64,000 nt of DNA from Anthonomus grandis grandis. Lineage: Eukaryota; Arthropoda; Insecta; Coleoptera; Curculionidae. This document shows positions 32,450-43,995 of the stretch, piece after piece. Made by a program: the position numbers and the translations under genes. Every line of letters starts with the position of its first letter. Position 1 is the first letter of the stretch. The notes beneath the pieces are model-generated. The model was not told where the DNA came from. It was given only the letters and a program-made list of their open reading frames with translations, and made no database searches. The DNA is taken from NCBI RefSeq assembly GCF_022605725.1, contig NC_065556.1, forward strand, positions 1,302,001 through 1,366,000, written 5' to 3'.

Positions 32450-33249
32450 ATTCGTCTAATGGTAATTGTTTGTCTGGATAATATATAACCTGCAACCTAT
32501 TATTGAAAAAGTTAGTAAGTGGAAGTATTTTACCCAGTTGTGTTCTAGCTGCTTGATTGTCCAGATCTTCAAAATGCAATGCCGTAATATTTGCAGAAAC
32601 CGATTTCGGCTCATAAAGGTTGAAAAAACTTTTATGTTAAATAAGTGTATGTAAAAATGTTTTTATCCAGTAATCGTTAATCCTATTCAAACGAATTGTG
32701 CCCATGTGAAACAGAATTTCAAGAAATGTTTTCATTTCATCTATGGTAATATCCTTTCAACGACTAATTTATGATTGGGTGCCTTCACTCTTGAAAAGCA
32801 ACTCTACTGCATGCACATTAGCCTTGGCACACAATATGTCAAATATGTTACTAAGAAGTCAAAGTAATCAATGGGCTCTCTTCGATTCATATTGATTTGA
32901 ATACCAGGAACATCAATAAAAGGAATATGTGGCTTTTGTACTTCATCGTATGACCATTCCGAGGTTGTAGCTACTGGCATTGTCAATGGTGAATTGGGAG
33001 CGACTGGTGTAGGAGATATTAAGGGTGGTTCTTGCTCTTCTTTAGAGTCGGAGCTAGGATTATATTCGGGATCGTCGTCACTATCGTTTACAAAGGGGTC
33101 TTCTTCATCTGATTCTTCAAGAAGTTCGTCGTCAGACAATGGTTTTTTTCTGATCGTAATTCAACTTTTTCTTTGGGGGATCATCACTGTTCTTTGATGT
33201 TTCAGGCTTCAGTTCTATGACAAACTGTAACAAAATAATGAAATATAAT

Positions 33250-33749
33250 TATTTTTGCTTGTAATATGCTTGTAGGGGACCGAGGAAACGACACCAATCA
33301 GAATGTTCTGTCACAGGTTGTCACTATTGGCCACTAAAGTTTACAGAATGTGTTAAATAAAAAGAAGAATTAAACTTCGAATGAAATAATTCACCAGCAT
33401 TTATGTCCAAAATACATTATTAGCTCTATATATCACCTGACCTGGTGTCGAAAATCCACCCACCGTTTGTGGGTGCCTAGCAACGCACCTAGCGTGGTCA
33501 AATAATTCGTAAATATATATATGCAAAACCACGCACTCAAATTTTTACAACTAAACATGTTTCCATATTTTTCATCATTTGAAAGTAATTAATCAATACT
33601 ATAAATCACCAAAATATAATACATACCTTTGGAAAATACCACAACACAAAAATTTACGCAATTCGAAAAATCGCACGTGATAACTCGAACCAACTACACT
33701 CTATGATTGTTAGATTAACATCCATATTAATACAAATTTTAATATAATT
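33250..33749. other. AT-rich spacer, upstream flank of piggyBac copy 3
   Basis: No coding. It contains AT-rich DNA and a mixed segment near 33430-33500 that I cannot assign. Confidence 0.35.
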
Positions 33750-34330
33750 TCAAAACTTATGCGATTCCATATTTCTTGACTTTCAGGTTTGATGTTCTTA
33801 AAAAAAAGAAAAAACCGTAAGCCTGTAGTTACGTCAAATTGATAACAAAAGGTCGACAAATCTTCTTTAAAGTATTGTGCCAGTATCCTCAGTGACTGCA
33901 GCACGATTTCGTCCTGATCTTCGTCAAAAATGGTAAACTTCTTATACTTAGCTTTTTGGGTCAGCTTTGGAAAATGCCAAAATATAGCTGTTTTAGTAAA
34001 AAGCACGGGCCATTCTTTTTTAATACTCCCAATTGTAGGCGGATCAGTATTTGTTAGGAAATCTCTTTGTTTGTTTCTTCTAACAAATCTTTAAACTTGG
34101 TGTGGTCCAATACTATTAATAATTACTTTCGAATTACAAGCATCATTTTCTATTAGTGGTTTCCACGTTAATGCAGAGCACCCGGCATTTCTATTAATGT
34201 GTTTCTTTTTGTGAATTTTTTTGTAGGAACTTTTGGTCTAAAAAAATAACCTATTCTCTTGGTACCTCTATTCATATACCAATTTCGATCTTGCATTTGG
34301 CTTACTAAGATGCAGGCTGCCTAACATTCA
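33750..34330 (-). pseudogene. Unidentified broken coding region
   Basis: Minus strand. Successive open pieces read ILVSQMQDRNWYMNRGTK, RIGYFFRPKVPTKKFTKKH, NAGCSALTWKPLIENDACNS, then in another frame KEWPVLFTKTAIFWHFPKL, FTIFDEDQDEIVLQSLRILA and FKEDLSTFCYQFDVTTGL. It looks like a real protein (charged, no low complexity, block order kept). The pattern of a WP-L-F segment followed by HF-xLT resembles uncharacterised repetitive insect proteins I cannot name. At least two frame changes. Confidence 0.4.
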
Positions 34331-34832
34331 AATTTACAGGTACCTGTGTTGTTATAATAATGTAAGCGGGGAATTTTAACCGTATTTCAATCAGTTTTAC
34401 GGGCTTCTGTAATTTTTGTGACGTTCTGTAAGAGTGCCGGGTTTTTTAACCATATGGATTAATTTTTATGCAAAATGACTATATCAACAGTAAAAAAGCT
34501 GTGATTTTCCTAAATCTAGTATCATTTAGGTTAATTTAATAAATATAGTAAATTCGCATTCTGACATGGTAAATTTGCTTTAATTATAACAGTTAATACT
34601 GCTATAAGATTGACGGACACATTTGGAGTGCATCTTAAAATTTAATTTTTGCTAAAATATAGTTGATTTTAAAAAACAGGGAAACTCTAGTCGTCAAAGC
34701 TGAAAATATTCTTCAAGCTACAAATATTGATAATAAATATCTACAATTATTAATTATAAATTAACAATAAAAATATAGACAATGCTAATACTTTTAATTA
34801 AATTATTACAAATTTAGAATTTTAAAATCGAC

Positions 34833-35190
34833 GAAAATAATCTTATTATCACTAAAACCGATAAAGAATCTTGTCTGGATATTATGAAACGCACAAATTA
34901 CGTGAAGAACGTTGCGGCTTTTTTTCTTGCATCATTTTTCACCAAAATGAAGTGTCTTAAATAGATTTTCGTTAATATTGGAATTTTCCGGTGTTAGCAA
35001 AGAAGCGCTGTACCCTATGAACCCTAAAACTCCGCCCCTCTACTAACTACCTAAGGTTCATAAAGAAGAACAGTCAATAAAACCAGTGGAATCTTTTGTC
35101 GAAAAATTGTTGCATTGAGTTCTGGGAGAGGCAAAAGATTTTGAAAGCCCTTTTTGTATAATAATTTCTTCGAATTTGCATTAAAAGATA
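34833..35190 (+). pseudogene. Penelope-like reverse transcriptase fragment
   Basis: ENNLIITKTDKESCLDIMKR then TNYVKN (34833-34910) fits the ADKG-type block upstream of Penelope RT. About 100 bp further on, NPKTPPLY, one stop, LPKVHKEEQSIKPVESF (35017-35095) fits the family motif P-LYGLPKIHK...P-RP-VS, and FESPFCIIISSN follows. Two TAA/TGA codons and a frame change break it. It is a different stretch of the element from relics 1 and 2, which carry the 3' half. Confidence 0.65.
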
Positions 35191-36890
35191 GAAATATATC
35201 AAATTAATATGCGTATGATCTTTTTACACTTAATTTGCCTATAAAAAACGCTTTTAGACCAACACTTTTTGAAATTTAATTTTTTTTATAAAGAATTTCG
35301 TATAGTTAAGTAGCTTGCAGTTAATAACGGCTTTTCATCTTTCACCATGAGCAAATATAGATTTTCTTACCAAATTTTACAATCAAATTCAATAAAATCT
35401 GAGAAATGTTTTTTTGTTGGTTTTTGATCAATTTGACTTTTATTATAACTTTCTAGTTCAAATGTATAAAAAAACATCAAAAATTAAAATCTTAAGAATT
35501 AAACGTCGTGGATGATAATTTTTTTGCTCATATATTCTAATTAACTATTTTCATTTTGACATAATTTAAAAAGTAGTTATGACTGCCGTGCACATTCGAC
35601 CCGATTCACAGCGTCGAAGTAAAAGCAAAACGGCAAATCACCTTTTCCAACTTTAACGATACATTACGCTCACTTGGACTGACAACAAATCGATAAGGGG
35701 CACATAAAGGCACTTTATTGGCTTAGTTTCCCCTCGGGGGCCAATATTATTTTTGCATTATTGTACCACGAGTCCTTTTTTGTTCTCTTATATGGACGTT
35801 TTCTTGACATCAATTAATTCTCTTTTCTATTGTGTGTTTTATCCGTTCGATTATAGCGCTATAGGAAGTGTTTCCGTTTTTAAATAAAAACGTATAATTA
35901 ACGCTTTTGAAGTAGAGGTTATTTCTTCTATAGGTACGATAATGATCATACATGGCGTAAAATAGTAATTAGTATGTATATGTGGTATTCGATTTTTATA
36001 GCATTTTTTATATAAGTATTGTGTTCGTAAAGGTAAAAACTGGATACAAATACAACCAAATTATGTTATTTAAGTCTATAATCGTCCGGTACTGTAAAAG
36101 TTTTTGTAACAAAAATATTCATCATACAATAGAAAGAAAACATGTTAAATAGTAAACGTTCCTCATATCCACTTAGGTTATGCAGAAATTATTTTTTAAT
36201 TTTTTTTTAAATATTATTGTTAAAACACAAATAAAAAATTATTTTTATCTCTATCTCTGACAGCACAATCTTAGGACCATAACAAAATAAGGTATTATAA
36301 TTGAAAACTTAATATAAAACTACGTTCATAAGAAACAGGTAACTCTTTCATCAGAAAAGGGTGAGGTCTAAAAGAAAATCTTAGGCGGCAGCCCCCTGAT
36401 CGTACTTAACCGATGTAATATAAATCCATAAGAGAATGTTTTTAGAGTAAATATAGTAATATGGTTTACTTTCTTACAAATTACATATTTGACTTAATAG
36501 AAAGCAAAATTGTAGATATAATAATTTGTTTAAAATTTCCAAACGAATAAGAGTTTTATACTAGATAGAAGTTATGTAGTTCCTTACTACTTGATTTGTA
36601 TATTTATAATAAGCTTAATCTATTCTTTTTTTTTGAGAAATCAACATTTATCGTTAACAATTTTAAAGATCTAAGTTTTTCTTTATAAGAGTCTGCTGAT
36701 CTAATGCCATGCAGACTGCGCGCAGCTTCCATTTATATTAAAAATACCTCGAACCATCTCACAATATAACTCCAAACCGCAGAACAGTGTAAACATTAGC
36801 ATACTAGGTAGCTAGCAACATATTTTCCTTGTTCTTTCTCTATATCTTTCCAACTTAAATTGTGATCAAAATGGATCTTCATAAAACGGA
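35191..36890. other. AT-rich region without recognisable genes
   Basis: A less AT-rich island at about 35580-35780 and another at 36690-36790 stand out, but neither strand gives a coding pattern I can name. Confidence 0.4.
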
Positions 36891-36894
36891 CAAA

Positions 36895-37060
36895 TGTGGA
36901 TAGTTCCAAAGATAGAGACACTCTGAAATTATACACACCGTGTATAGTTCCAAGTTTCTTAAGAGGAAGATGTGGTCCAGACAGTCAAATGCTTTGAATA
37001 GGCCAAAGACAACTCCCAAAGTCTTTATTTTACCTTCCAAATTGTGCAATACCATTACAA
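36895..37060 (-). mobile_element. Small LINE RT remnant
   Basis: Minus strand: GLFKAFDCLDHIFLLRNLE matches reverse transcriptase motif A (D-xKAFD-VDH-LLL-KLE) of jockey/CR1-like LINEs with the first Asp lost. It lies just outside the Mutator-like element. Only about 50 codons are recognisable. Confidence 0.5.
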
Positions 37061-37080
37061 TATTTCATCATCATGTACGT

Positions 37081-37089
37081 CAACCGTAT
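37081..37089. repeat. 9-bp target duplication CAACCGTAT, left
   Basis: CAACCGTAT directly before GCATGTTT; repeated perfectly at 40378-40386 after the right end. Nine bases is the Mutator hallmark. Confidence 0.93.
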
Positions 37090-37311
37090 GCATGTTTTAA
37101 TTCCGCCGTCGATCTCGGCACCATAATAAAAATAAGGCGTTCTGATTGGTTGCCTGAGCGAGTGTCGAGATCGTGGTCGAAAGTTTCGACTCGAAACTAA
37201 TTGTATAGTGCTGAGACGGTGGTTAGAATTAACATACCAATCAACAGCGTACTTTGTGTTTTGTGCAGTGTGTTTTTAATGTTAAGTTAGTTATAATAAA
37301 CAATTATTATT

Positions 37312-37484
37312 ATGGAAAAGTTCCTACCTACCTCGTTTCGTAACTTATGCGTTGATGATAAATGTATTCGAAGTGATATAAAAAATGAACAGGACTTGCG
37401 CAAATGGGTAGAAGAGTATAGTTTGTTGAGTAAAACAAACTGGAATGTTCAAAAGTGCATTAAGTCAGATAGATTTGTTATTAG
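37312..37484 (+). CDS. MULE transposase exon 1
   Basis: MEKFLPTSFRNLCVDDKCI, then LRKWVEEYSLLSKTNWNVQK and CIKSDRFVI, ending at ATTAG/GTAGGT. The codon split by the intron completes in exon 2 at 37598 (I-R-M-V-Y-L-C-H-H). No lesion in this exon. Domain not named; the W and K-T spacing leads into a FLYWCH/GCM-like zinc region in exon 2. Confidence 0.65.
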
Positions 37485-37597
37485 GTAGGTAAGGCAAAAT
37501 TACGCATACCTAGGTATTTAGTTTTTCGATGCTTACCTGGTAATTTCTTTATTAAAAAAAAACTAACGGTTTTAAATATACACGGTATTTTTTTTAG

Positions 37598-37751
37598 AAT
37601 GGTTTATCTGTGCCATCATACAAATTATAAGAGAGTAGATCATATAAATAATAAGCGAGGGCGGTCCAAAAATTGTGCCTGTCTTGCAGAAATGCATATT
37701 AAAATTAAGTTAACAACCAAAGATACTATGAAAAAAGACGCTCATGTTATG
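37598..37751 (+). CDS. MULE transposase exon 2 (zinc-binding N-terminal domain)
   Basis: Acceptor TTTTTTAG precedes MVYLCHHTNYKRVDH, then RGRSKNCACLAEMHIKIK and the end HAHVM-like HVM/GTAGGT. C-HH then C-x-C and a later H are typical of the WRKY-GCM1/FLYWCH-like DNA-binding domain found N-terminal in MULE proteins. The exon end is a plausible GT donor at 37752; the next part (37800 on) is less clear. Confidence 0.6.
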
Positions 37752-37799
37752 GTAGGTAAATTTTATTCAAAGATTTCAAAGTCAATTGACACGATATAC

Positions 37800-39969
37800 T
37801 AGTTGGTCCTCTATTTAAAAATGTCCCTGTGATAGTAATGAACAATGGTATTACCGTATAGAGGAAAATCAACAGCAAAATGCAACATATATGCTTTTTC
37901 AGGTAACCTTCATTATAATACAATTTTTCTTATTTTTAAGGATGGATTGCCAGGTCTAATAGAATTTAAGCACGCACATAACCAGCATGACACTTCGGAA
38001 TCGTATTCGTATTTAAGATTAGCAAAAAACATAAAAGAAATATTTGAAACATTTTTTGACGATGGTCTTGGAGTAAAAGAAGCAATTAGCTTGCACGAGT
38101 CTAAAGTAGAGTAAGAAGAAGGTGAAAATTCAATATCTATTGCTTGTTCCTCATTGAATCCCCCAAAACATACAGTTTATAATTGGTACAATCAGTGGAA
38201 AGCTTCTAATTTAGGCCCAAGAACAGGACCCAGGATAATTGAAGTAAGTGGTAGTTTTAGTTGTTGATTAATTAAATTAAAATAAAAAGAGTAATAGTTA
38301 TAAAGAGCAAGGTATAATAGTGGAAATTTAGGAGGAACCATTTGCAATTGTAATAATTACTCCTATAATGCAAAGGGCCCACAAATTGCCATTTGCTAAA
38401 GATATTGCTTTTATGGACAGCACATCTTCTTGCGACTCTGAAAGCCACACAGTGACGTTTGGTTTGACGTCTTGTCAGATAGGAGCAGTGCCTCTAGCTG
38501 TCATTATAACAAAAGGTCAACGCACCGAGGATTATGTAGCTGGTTGCAGTTTACTGAAACGTACAATGCCAACAGCATTTAATTGTCAACAATATTCCAA
38601 AATATTTATTACTGATGACAGTGCGTCAGAAATACAAGCTATTACCTTGGTTTAGCCAGATTCAAAAGCTTTGTTATGCCGATTTCACGTGTGTCAATCT
38701 GTCTGGCGTTGGCTGTGGGATAAAAACAATGATATACTTAAAGAACATAGACAAATGTTGTACAAACTCTTTAGGGATATCTTAACAGCATCATCAGAGT
38801 TTAGTGCATTTAAATCCTATTGCCTTTGTATAGGAGAAAGTAATGTTGTTCCTGAAATTTCTGCAGTAGTTTTGCGTTATCCAAAGTGGATAATATATAT
38901 TTTCAATTATTGGAAAAAACGGGAAGATTGGTTGCTTGCATTCAGAAATTTTTTGCAGCATGGTCATCACACTAACAATTTTAGTGAAGTCAATGTTAGA
39001 CTTTTCAAAGACATTGTGTTGTTAAGAAACAAAGCTTATAATGCAGTTTCCTTGGTTGAATTTGTTTGCACAGGTATGGAAAAATATTACAAAAAAAGGC
39101 TTCGTGATTATTCCAACAATCGACAAGTAAAAACAGCTCTTCTTTTGCGACATCAATTACTTAAATGCTCCTATTTAAAAAAAGAAGACATAGTTAAGTT
39201 GAATGCAAATTCCTACAAAGTACCAAGCAAAACCCAGAAATCATGTAAGATGTTCTGGTTACACTGGGATTTTGCTCTTACGAAATGGGAACATTCGGCA
39301 AATTTTGCAAACACCAAGCAGGAGTTTATGAACATTTTCAAGAAAATTTTCCTAATTCACCGGCTTTAACTGCTCAGTCAAAATATCTAATGGCCAAACT
39401 TGCCTTAGGCGAAGAAAAATGTTATGCCATAAAGAAGAAAATGTTATGCCAGTCTTATTCTAAGAGCCATTAAGAGCTCCAGAAATTGCATCAACACATC
39501 TACTTCCAAATCTCAACCATCTCAAATTACACCCCCTAATGAAAGAAGCATAGATATTGATCCACCGAATTTAAGTACAATGGCAAACAACTTAGAAGAA
39601 GATAATAAAGATTCTTCAAAAAAAAATTCAGAATTTTTAAACTTACTACAGGCTCACCATAATACATATGGCAATTGCTCAAAAATAATAAATGTTTGCA
39701 AGCGATGCTTAAAAAAATCGACTCATTTTGCTTGTGATTCTTTCTTAGCTACTGCTGCTAGTTATCTTCCTAGAAAACATACCACTAGAGCCGTAATTAG
39801 AGTACAACCTACAACAATAAGTCGAAGGATGACTTCTATCCAAGGAACAAAACGTTTCGCGGGTGGCCGTCCTTCAAAAGGTTCATCACTGAAAAGAAAA
39901 AAACCCAAAAGACCTCGAAATTTGCAGTTTAATGTTGAAAATAATGTGCCAAATACAACAGGACACTGA
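37800..39969 (+). pseudogene. MULE transposase catalytic region, SWIM finger and C-terminus
   Basis: Pieces in order: FKNVPVIVMNNGIT (37820), GLPGLIEFKHAHNQHDTSES (37945), KHTVYNWYNQWKASNLGPR (38170), an intron-like gap, then the MULE DDE core FMDSTSSCDSES (38412, first Asp), KIFITDDSASEIQAI (38600, second Asp), LLCRFHVCQSVWRWLWDK (C-x2-H motif, 38685), a helical region, then MGTFGKFCKHQAGVYEHF (39285), the second half of a SWIM zinc finger, then a basic C-terminus ending TGA 39967-39969. Lesions: TAG near 38654, a frameshift near 39280 before the SWIM finger, and a stop near 39471. Cut-and-paste transposase of the Mutator superfamily, damaged but recent. Confidence 0.85.
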
Positions 39970-40377
39970 CTTGTATTTATTTTTGATATTTATTAATTTT
40001 TACATCTCAGTTTTTGTTTTCAAAATGGCAATTTTCTATTCTTTACCTATAATATGGTAATAAAATCTTGCTAACAATTACATATTGCATGGTTTTTTAT
40101 TTAACTGATGATGTTGTGCAGTTATTATGGGTGTCTTGTTAAACTAATTTTGCTTTTCTCTAAAGTGCTATTAATAAAATAGTAGTAATTTCACATTGCA
40201 GGCTACGTATTTCATTGAAGCATTGTTTCTATGCAAAAAAAGCACTTTAGGTTCTGCCATTGATCTCAGCACTCAGCAGTTAGTTCTGATCACGATCTCG
40301 GCAATCCCTCAGGTAACCAATCACGGCGCTTTATTTTTACTATGGTGCCGAGATCGACGACGGGAATTGAAACATGC

Positions 40378-40386
40378 CAACCGTAT
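40378..40386. repeat. 9-bp target duplication CAACCGTAT, right
   Basis: Identical to 37081-37089. Confidence 0.93.
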
Positions 40387-41369
40387 ATGGTCAAAGTATA
40401 TTTATTAATTTGTAGAATGTACGCATCTACGTATCTACGAGAAAATCTCAGAATTAAAAAAATTGACACAAGATTTACATATCTAGTTTTTACACTCGAT
40501 TACTTCATCTTAAATATTTCATGAAATACTTCTAAAAAATCACTGTTTTTTGTTCATATTATCCAACCTCCCCACCCACCCCAAACATTTATTCAGTAAG
40601 AAATTATTTTGATTAGTCAATGTTTTTCATCCATAATATCCGACCTAATAACATAGTTTGTTTTTTTAAATTATATATAATTATATATGTGTATATTAAT
40701 AAATATTTAATAAAAACCGTGCTATACTACCTATGGACAAAAAACGGTCATATTTCAAAAGAATCTCTTACTGGGCAAATGTGTAGGGTTGTGTTGAAGA
40801 AAAACAATGTTTTTGTAGGAAATATAAATTCAGTAAGAAAATTACAACTGTTTACTTAAATTTGATATAATTTTCTATATCAATATTAGGTATAAAAACA
40901 GCATTATTTATATTGGATAATATGGACAATATGGAAAAACAGTAATATTTTACAATAATTTCTTTAAATATTTAAGGTGTAGTAACCGAGCTATTAAAAA
41001 TTAGATATGTTAAACCTGTGTCAATTTTTGTAAATTCCGAAATTAATTTTATCCCTTTTGTAAACAGTATCGTATATGATATTCATAATATAATCCATAG
41101 TTTAATAAATATAACTTGAGCATATAAGGTTGATAAGCAATATACCAAAATCAAAATGTACTAAAAAATCGTTGAATAAATATATATTTAACGATAATGA
41201 TACATGATATATTGCTTGGGCTTTTACAGCTTGTTAAACCGAGTCTCCATTGTTTATGATTTTAAAACCTATAATTACCGCGAATTTTGTTTTTAGTTGC
41301 TATATTTAGGATTCTTTAAGATCCCATCTTGCTTTGCCTTAGTGCAGTCACCCTAACATATAAACCACT
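40387..41369. other. AT-rich region without recognisable genes
   Basis: Mostly AT-rich low-complexity DNA on both strands. Short open stretches carry no recognisable motif. Confidence 0.4.
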
Positions 41370-41650
41370 TTAAAAGCCTTAAAAAGATTTTAAACAAATT
41401 CCTTAGAACTTGTGCTTTGAAACTAAGTTTGCAAATTGAAACTATAACAGAACTTAGGACATGGTTAAACATAACTTCTAGCACTACCGAACAGTATGTA
41501 ATTTAATTTTTCTTTATAAGTTTAACAATATCCATAATTATCCTAAGTTACAAGGAACTGTAAGCTTTTGCAATAATAGAGTTTTCAGAGGTGCCAATCC
41601 TTTTAATAGACTAAACTCTAGTACATTCTTACTATAATATTAATATCATA
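41370..41650 (+). mobile_element. LINE C-terminal remnant (jockey-like)
   Basis: Traces such as LKKILNKFLRTCALKLSLQ and ETITELRTWLNITS near 41375-41490 fit the end of a jockey-type RT protein (QN-FLR, then DL-IPT-like). They are followed by decayed sequence in other frames. Weak and short. Confidence 0.35.
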
Positions 41651-42573
41651 AATTCATAAAAATTATTTATGTATATCGGAATTGGGGTAGCAATATCTCG
41701 AAACCTACTATTGTTCTTGGAATATTTTTCGATTTCGTGACATTTTTTATTCATCATTCGTGAGCTTTCCTAATTTACGATAAGAATATGGCCTTAGGCT
41801 GGAATTTAAAAAAAAATGTAATAAATTCTGGCAAAAAATGCCCACGACCTGGTTTGGAAATAAATCGTTATATGCAAAAACTCAACAGACTTATAAGAGG
41901 CTTTTTTTTAAGATTTCGCTTAGTCCTTCAGTTTTGTATTAAAAATTATTTTATCGTTAGTATTATTTAGATTCTTCCATATTCCATTTTCTTTTATGAA
42001 TTATTAAATAAAAAAATAAGGAAACAGAATTTATTATTAATATGAAGTGAAATTACTCTTTTAAAATGTCTACCTTCTTCAGATGTCTAAGAAATGAACA
42101 AAGAACTCGATGTCTTTTATTAACAGAAAGTTTGAAATTTTATTACAAGGTAAAAGAAAATTTAAATTGGGTTCTCACATAATTTTTTTTTTCTTTCTAA
42201 GTAATTTTAGTATTTTAAGTTCAAATATTGACTCTTTTAAATCTAAGATGTATGGAAGTACGTATGACTAGAATCTTGTAACTAATTTTATAAGAGATTA
42301 TTTTAAAATATTTGTATTAAATCTAGAACAAGCATGTACTCAGTCTTTTCCTCAAAAAAACAGATAAAGTAAGAGATCTGATCAATTCCTTTGATCAGAT
42401 CTCACTCTATGTCAACCACCTGCAACTATGAAATGAATTTTATCGGCAATATGTACACTAATGCAAATGTAGTGCAAGTTAGTTATCTAAATCTGAATCA
42501 CTCTATATATTCTATAAATTACTATTAGGTAACTGATTAATGTGTGTCAATTATTAATACTGCATTGTAAGCA
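41651..42573. other. AT-rich region with one perfect hairpin
   Basis: No coding. Contains the hairpin at 42373-42403. Confidence 0.4.
42373..42403. repeat. Perfect 12-bp inverted repeat (hairpin)
   Basis: GAGATCTGATCA, loop ATTCCTT, then TGATCAGATCTC. The stem is perfect over 12 bp. It lies outside any recognised gene and could be the centre of a small palindromic element or chance. Confidence 0.7.
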
Positions 42574-42705
42574 ATATTCTTTTGTAACACCAATTGGGGG
42601 GATCTAGGCTGCCTAGTGATAGCCAGTCGAGGTACAATATACGTATGCAAAACATGAGGTTGTTTCTTTTGATACCTTTTGAGCCTTACGTGATTGTACC
42701 ATTAC
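42574..42705 (+). mobile_element. Candidate end of a 5' LTR with adjoining primer-binding site
   Basis: TGTAACACCAATTGGGG to CCATTACA could be a short LTR or the end of a longer one. It is followed at once by TGGCGACCCTGCC, close to the TGGCGACCGTG-type primer-binding site seen in insect Ty3/gypsy elements. The gag frame lies 1.6 kb downstream. No matching 3' LTR exists in the window, so the start is unproven. Confidence 0.35.
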
Positions 42706-43543
42706 ATGGCGACCCTGCCCTAAAAGATATCATTTAGCTAAAGAAAAGTTAAAACATAAAAAGTAAAAAAAGGGCATTAAAATGTGAAAGACCAGTTCAA
42801 AACACGCCGAAGTAACAAGTACGGGCGACGTGAACTCAAATTTTATTGTCGACTAAAGTGCCATCGCGGTTCCCACAGACATAAGAGTTTTAATGTATAT
42901 AATGCTAGTATTATTAGCGGTAATAGTGTTTCTAAAAGTGCGAAAATCATACCGAAGGACCCTAAAAAGAGACCTTTCACGTAGCATGGCGCTTCGTACC
43001 CAGGCGGGTGACGTGTAGTGTACAATGGATGGTATCATAAACTATGTGTTCAGTCCAGAATATGCAAGTATTACAAAAAAAAATAAAGGCAGCCGAATGG
43101 TATGTACATTTATTTTTGTATTTTGCTGGGACCAGAGGCTTTTTGATTTTCGACTACGCTAGTAAAGTTGTTCATAAGAAGATTTCATATTTATAAACTT
43201 TATTGAAAGTGAATCCTGACATGATTGTCAAAGATTAAGAACAAAAGTTTTATGCACTTTAGCTTTACGTATACACATTAGTTTTAGGTAAACTAAGAAT
43301 AATGAGGAATTGCAGCCCAAATATCGCTATATCTCGTAGTAGATTTTATAGTAGTGTTAAAATTTGTATATTTAAGCAGTAAATTAAAAATCAAAATAAA
43401 GGGCTGCTTATTCAATGGTTATAATAATTATATAGGTCATATTTTGAAAATATTTTTAAGTAAGTTGAGGTATGAATTAATAGGTTTTAAGATGAGCATA
43501 AATACATAAATAATGAATTTTAGATTTATGCAGGAACTGCCAG

Positions 43544-43545
<2 letters not shown>
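42706..43545. other. Putative leader of the gypsy element / unassigned sequence
   Basis: Short open frames on both strands around 42780-43040 show no motif. Likely untranslated leader if the LTR call at 42574-42705 is right. Confidence 0.3.
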
Positions 43546-43576
<31 letters not shown>

Positions 43577-43995
43577 GTAAACACAAGTACAAGAGGAAAG
43601 TCCCATGTCACTCTTGGAGTGATGCTTGCGCGAAGATATTTGTGGGCATTTATCTTGAATCGCTGCAGGTTATATGCGTCGGGAAATATGTGAGGTAGAA
43701 GCCCGTTCCACAAAAAAGATGTTCTCCAGATGAATGAGTCCCGATACAGCGACGTCCTTGGGGTAGGCAGGTGGACTCGATGTTGATGAGCCGCAACTGC
43801 TAGACGCGTCCTTCTTGCCGGAACAGCCCTGGGTGGAATCAGGCCTGCCAGCTCAGAGGAGCACTTAACGTGATAATAACGGTGGAATAAACAGAGATCA
43901 GCCACCTTTCTCCTGTGCTCCAGACTATCCAGACTCTTTGTCAGTTCTGGTTTGTCGATAAGACGAATAGCTCTCTTCTGTATAGAATCTATAAT
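43546..43995 (-). mobile_element. 5'-truncated LINE with poly-A tail
   Basis: Minus strand. A 28-T run at 43546-43573 is the poly-A tail. The coding above it reads AIRLIDKPELTKSLDSLEHR, KVADLCLFHRYYHVKCSSEL, then FIWRTSFLWNGLLPHIFPD and NLQRFKINAHKYL: the C-terminal end of an RT widespread in insect LINEs. It is truncated near 43995. The reading frame is intact to the tail, so the copy is young. It lies between the putative gypsy LTR and gag. A 43-bp scrap of the same 3' end is at 52549-52591. Confidence 0.75.

Larger units (their letters stand above)
31107..33240 (-). pseudogene. piggyBac transposase, copy 3 (PGBD4-like), catalytic residues lost
   Basis: Minus strand. The N-terminus is acidic (MSDDELLEESDEEDPFVND from 33139, possibly with upstream residues KPETSKNSDDPPKKK), then IPFIDVPGIQINMNR. 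The middle is frameshifted (VKAPN, ITIDEMKTFLEILFHMG). QVIYYPDKQLPLDE gives the first Asp block, interrupted by a 450-bp insertion (32000-32449), resuming MVLWRGRLKFRQYIKGKRHK. The second Asp block reads SIYMNNFYNSIKLTKELL (Asp to Asn). At the third site, KLINEYNNYTCEHKTL lacks the stretch with GGVD that relatives have between NNY and CEHKTL. The C-terminal cysteine-rich part remains (CTVCRSDNKKR, YCPQC). Dead by several independent lesions. Confidence 0.85.
37090..40377 (+). mobile_element. Mutator-like (MULE) transposon, complete, 3288 bp
   Basis: The inverted ends start GCATGTTT(T/C)AATTCC and continue with CGTCGATCTCGGCACCATA, TAAAAATAA, TGATTGGTT and CGAGATCG for about 100-110 bp at each end. 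A perfect 9-bp duplication CAACCGTAT flanks the element. It encodes a spliced MULE transposase on the plus strand (37312-39969). The TIR word GTCGATCTCGGCACCAT is a good probe for other copies. The perfect duplication implies a fairly recent insertion. Confidence 0.93.

Noticed and set aside
43477..43570. Lysine-run protein end KKKKKKKKK in the minus-strand frame
   Set aside because: It is the translated poly-A tail of the LINE, not coding sequence.
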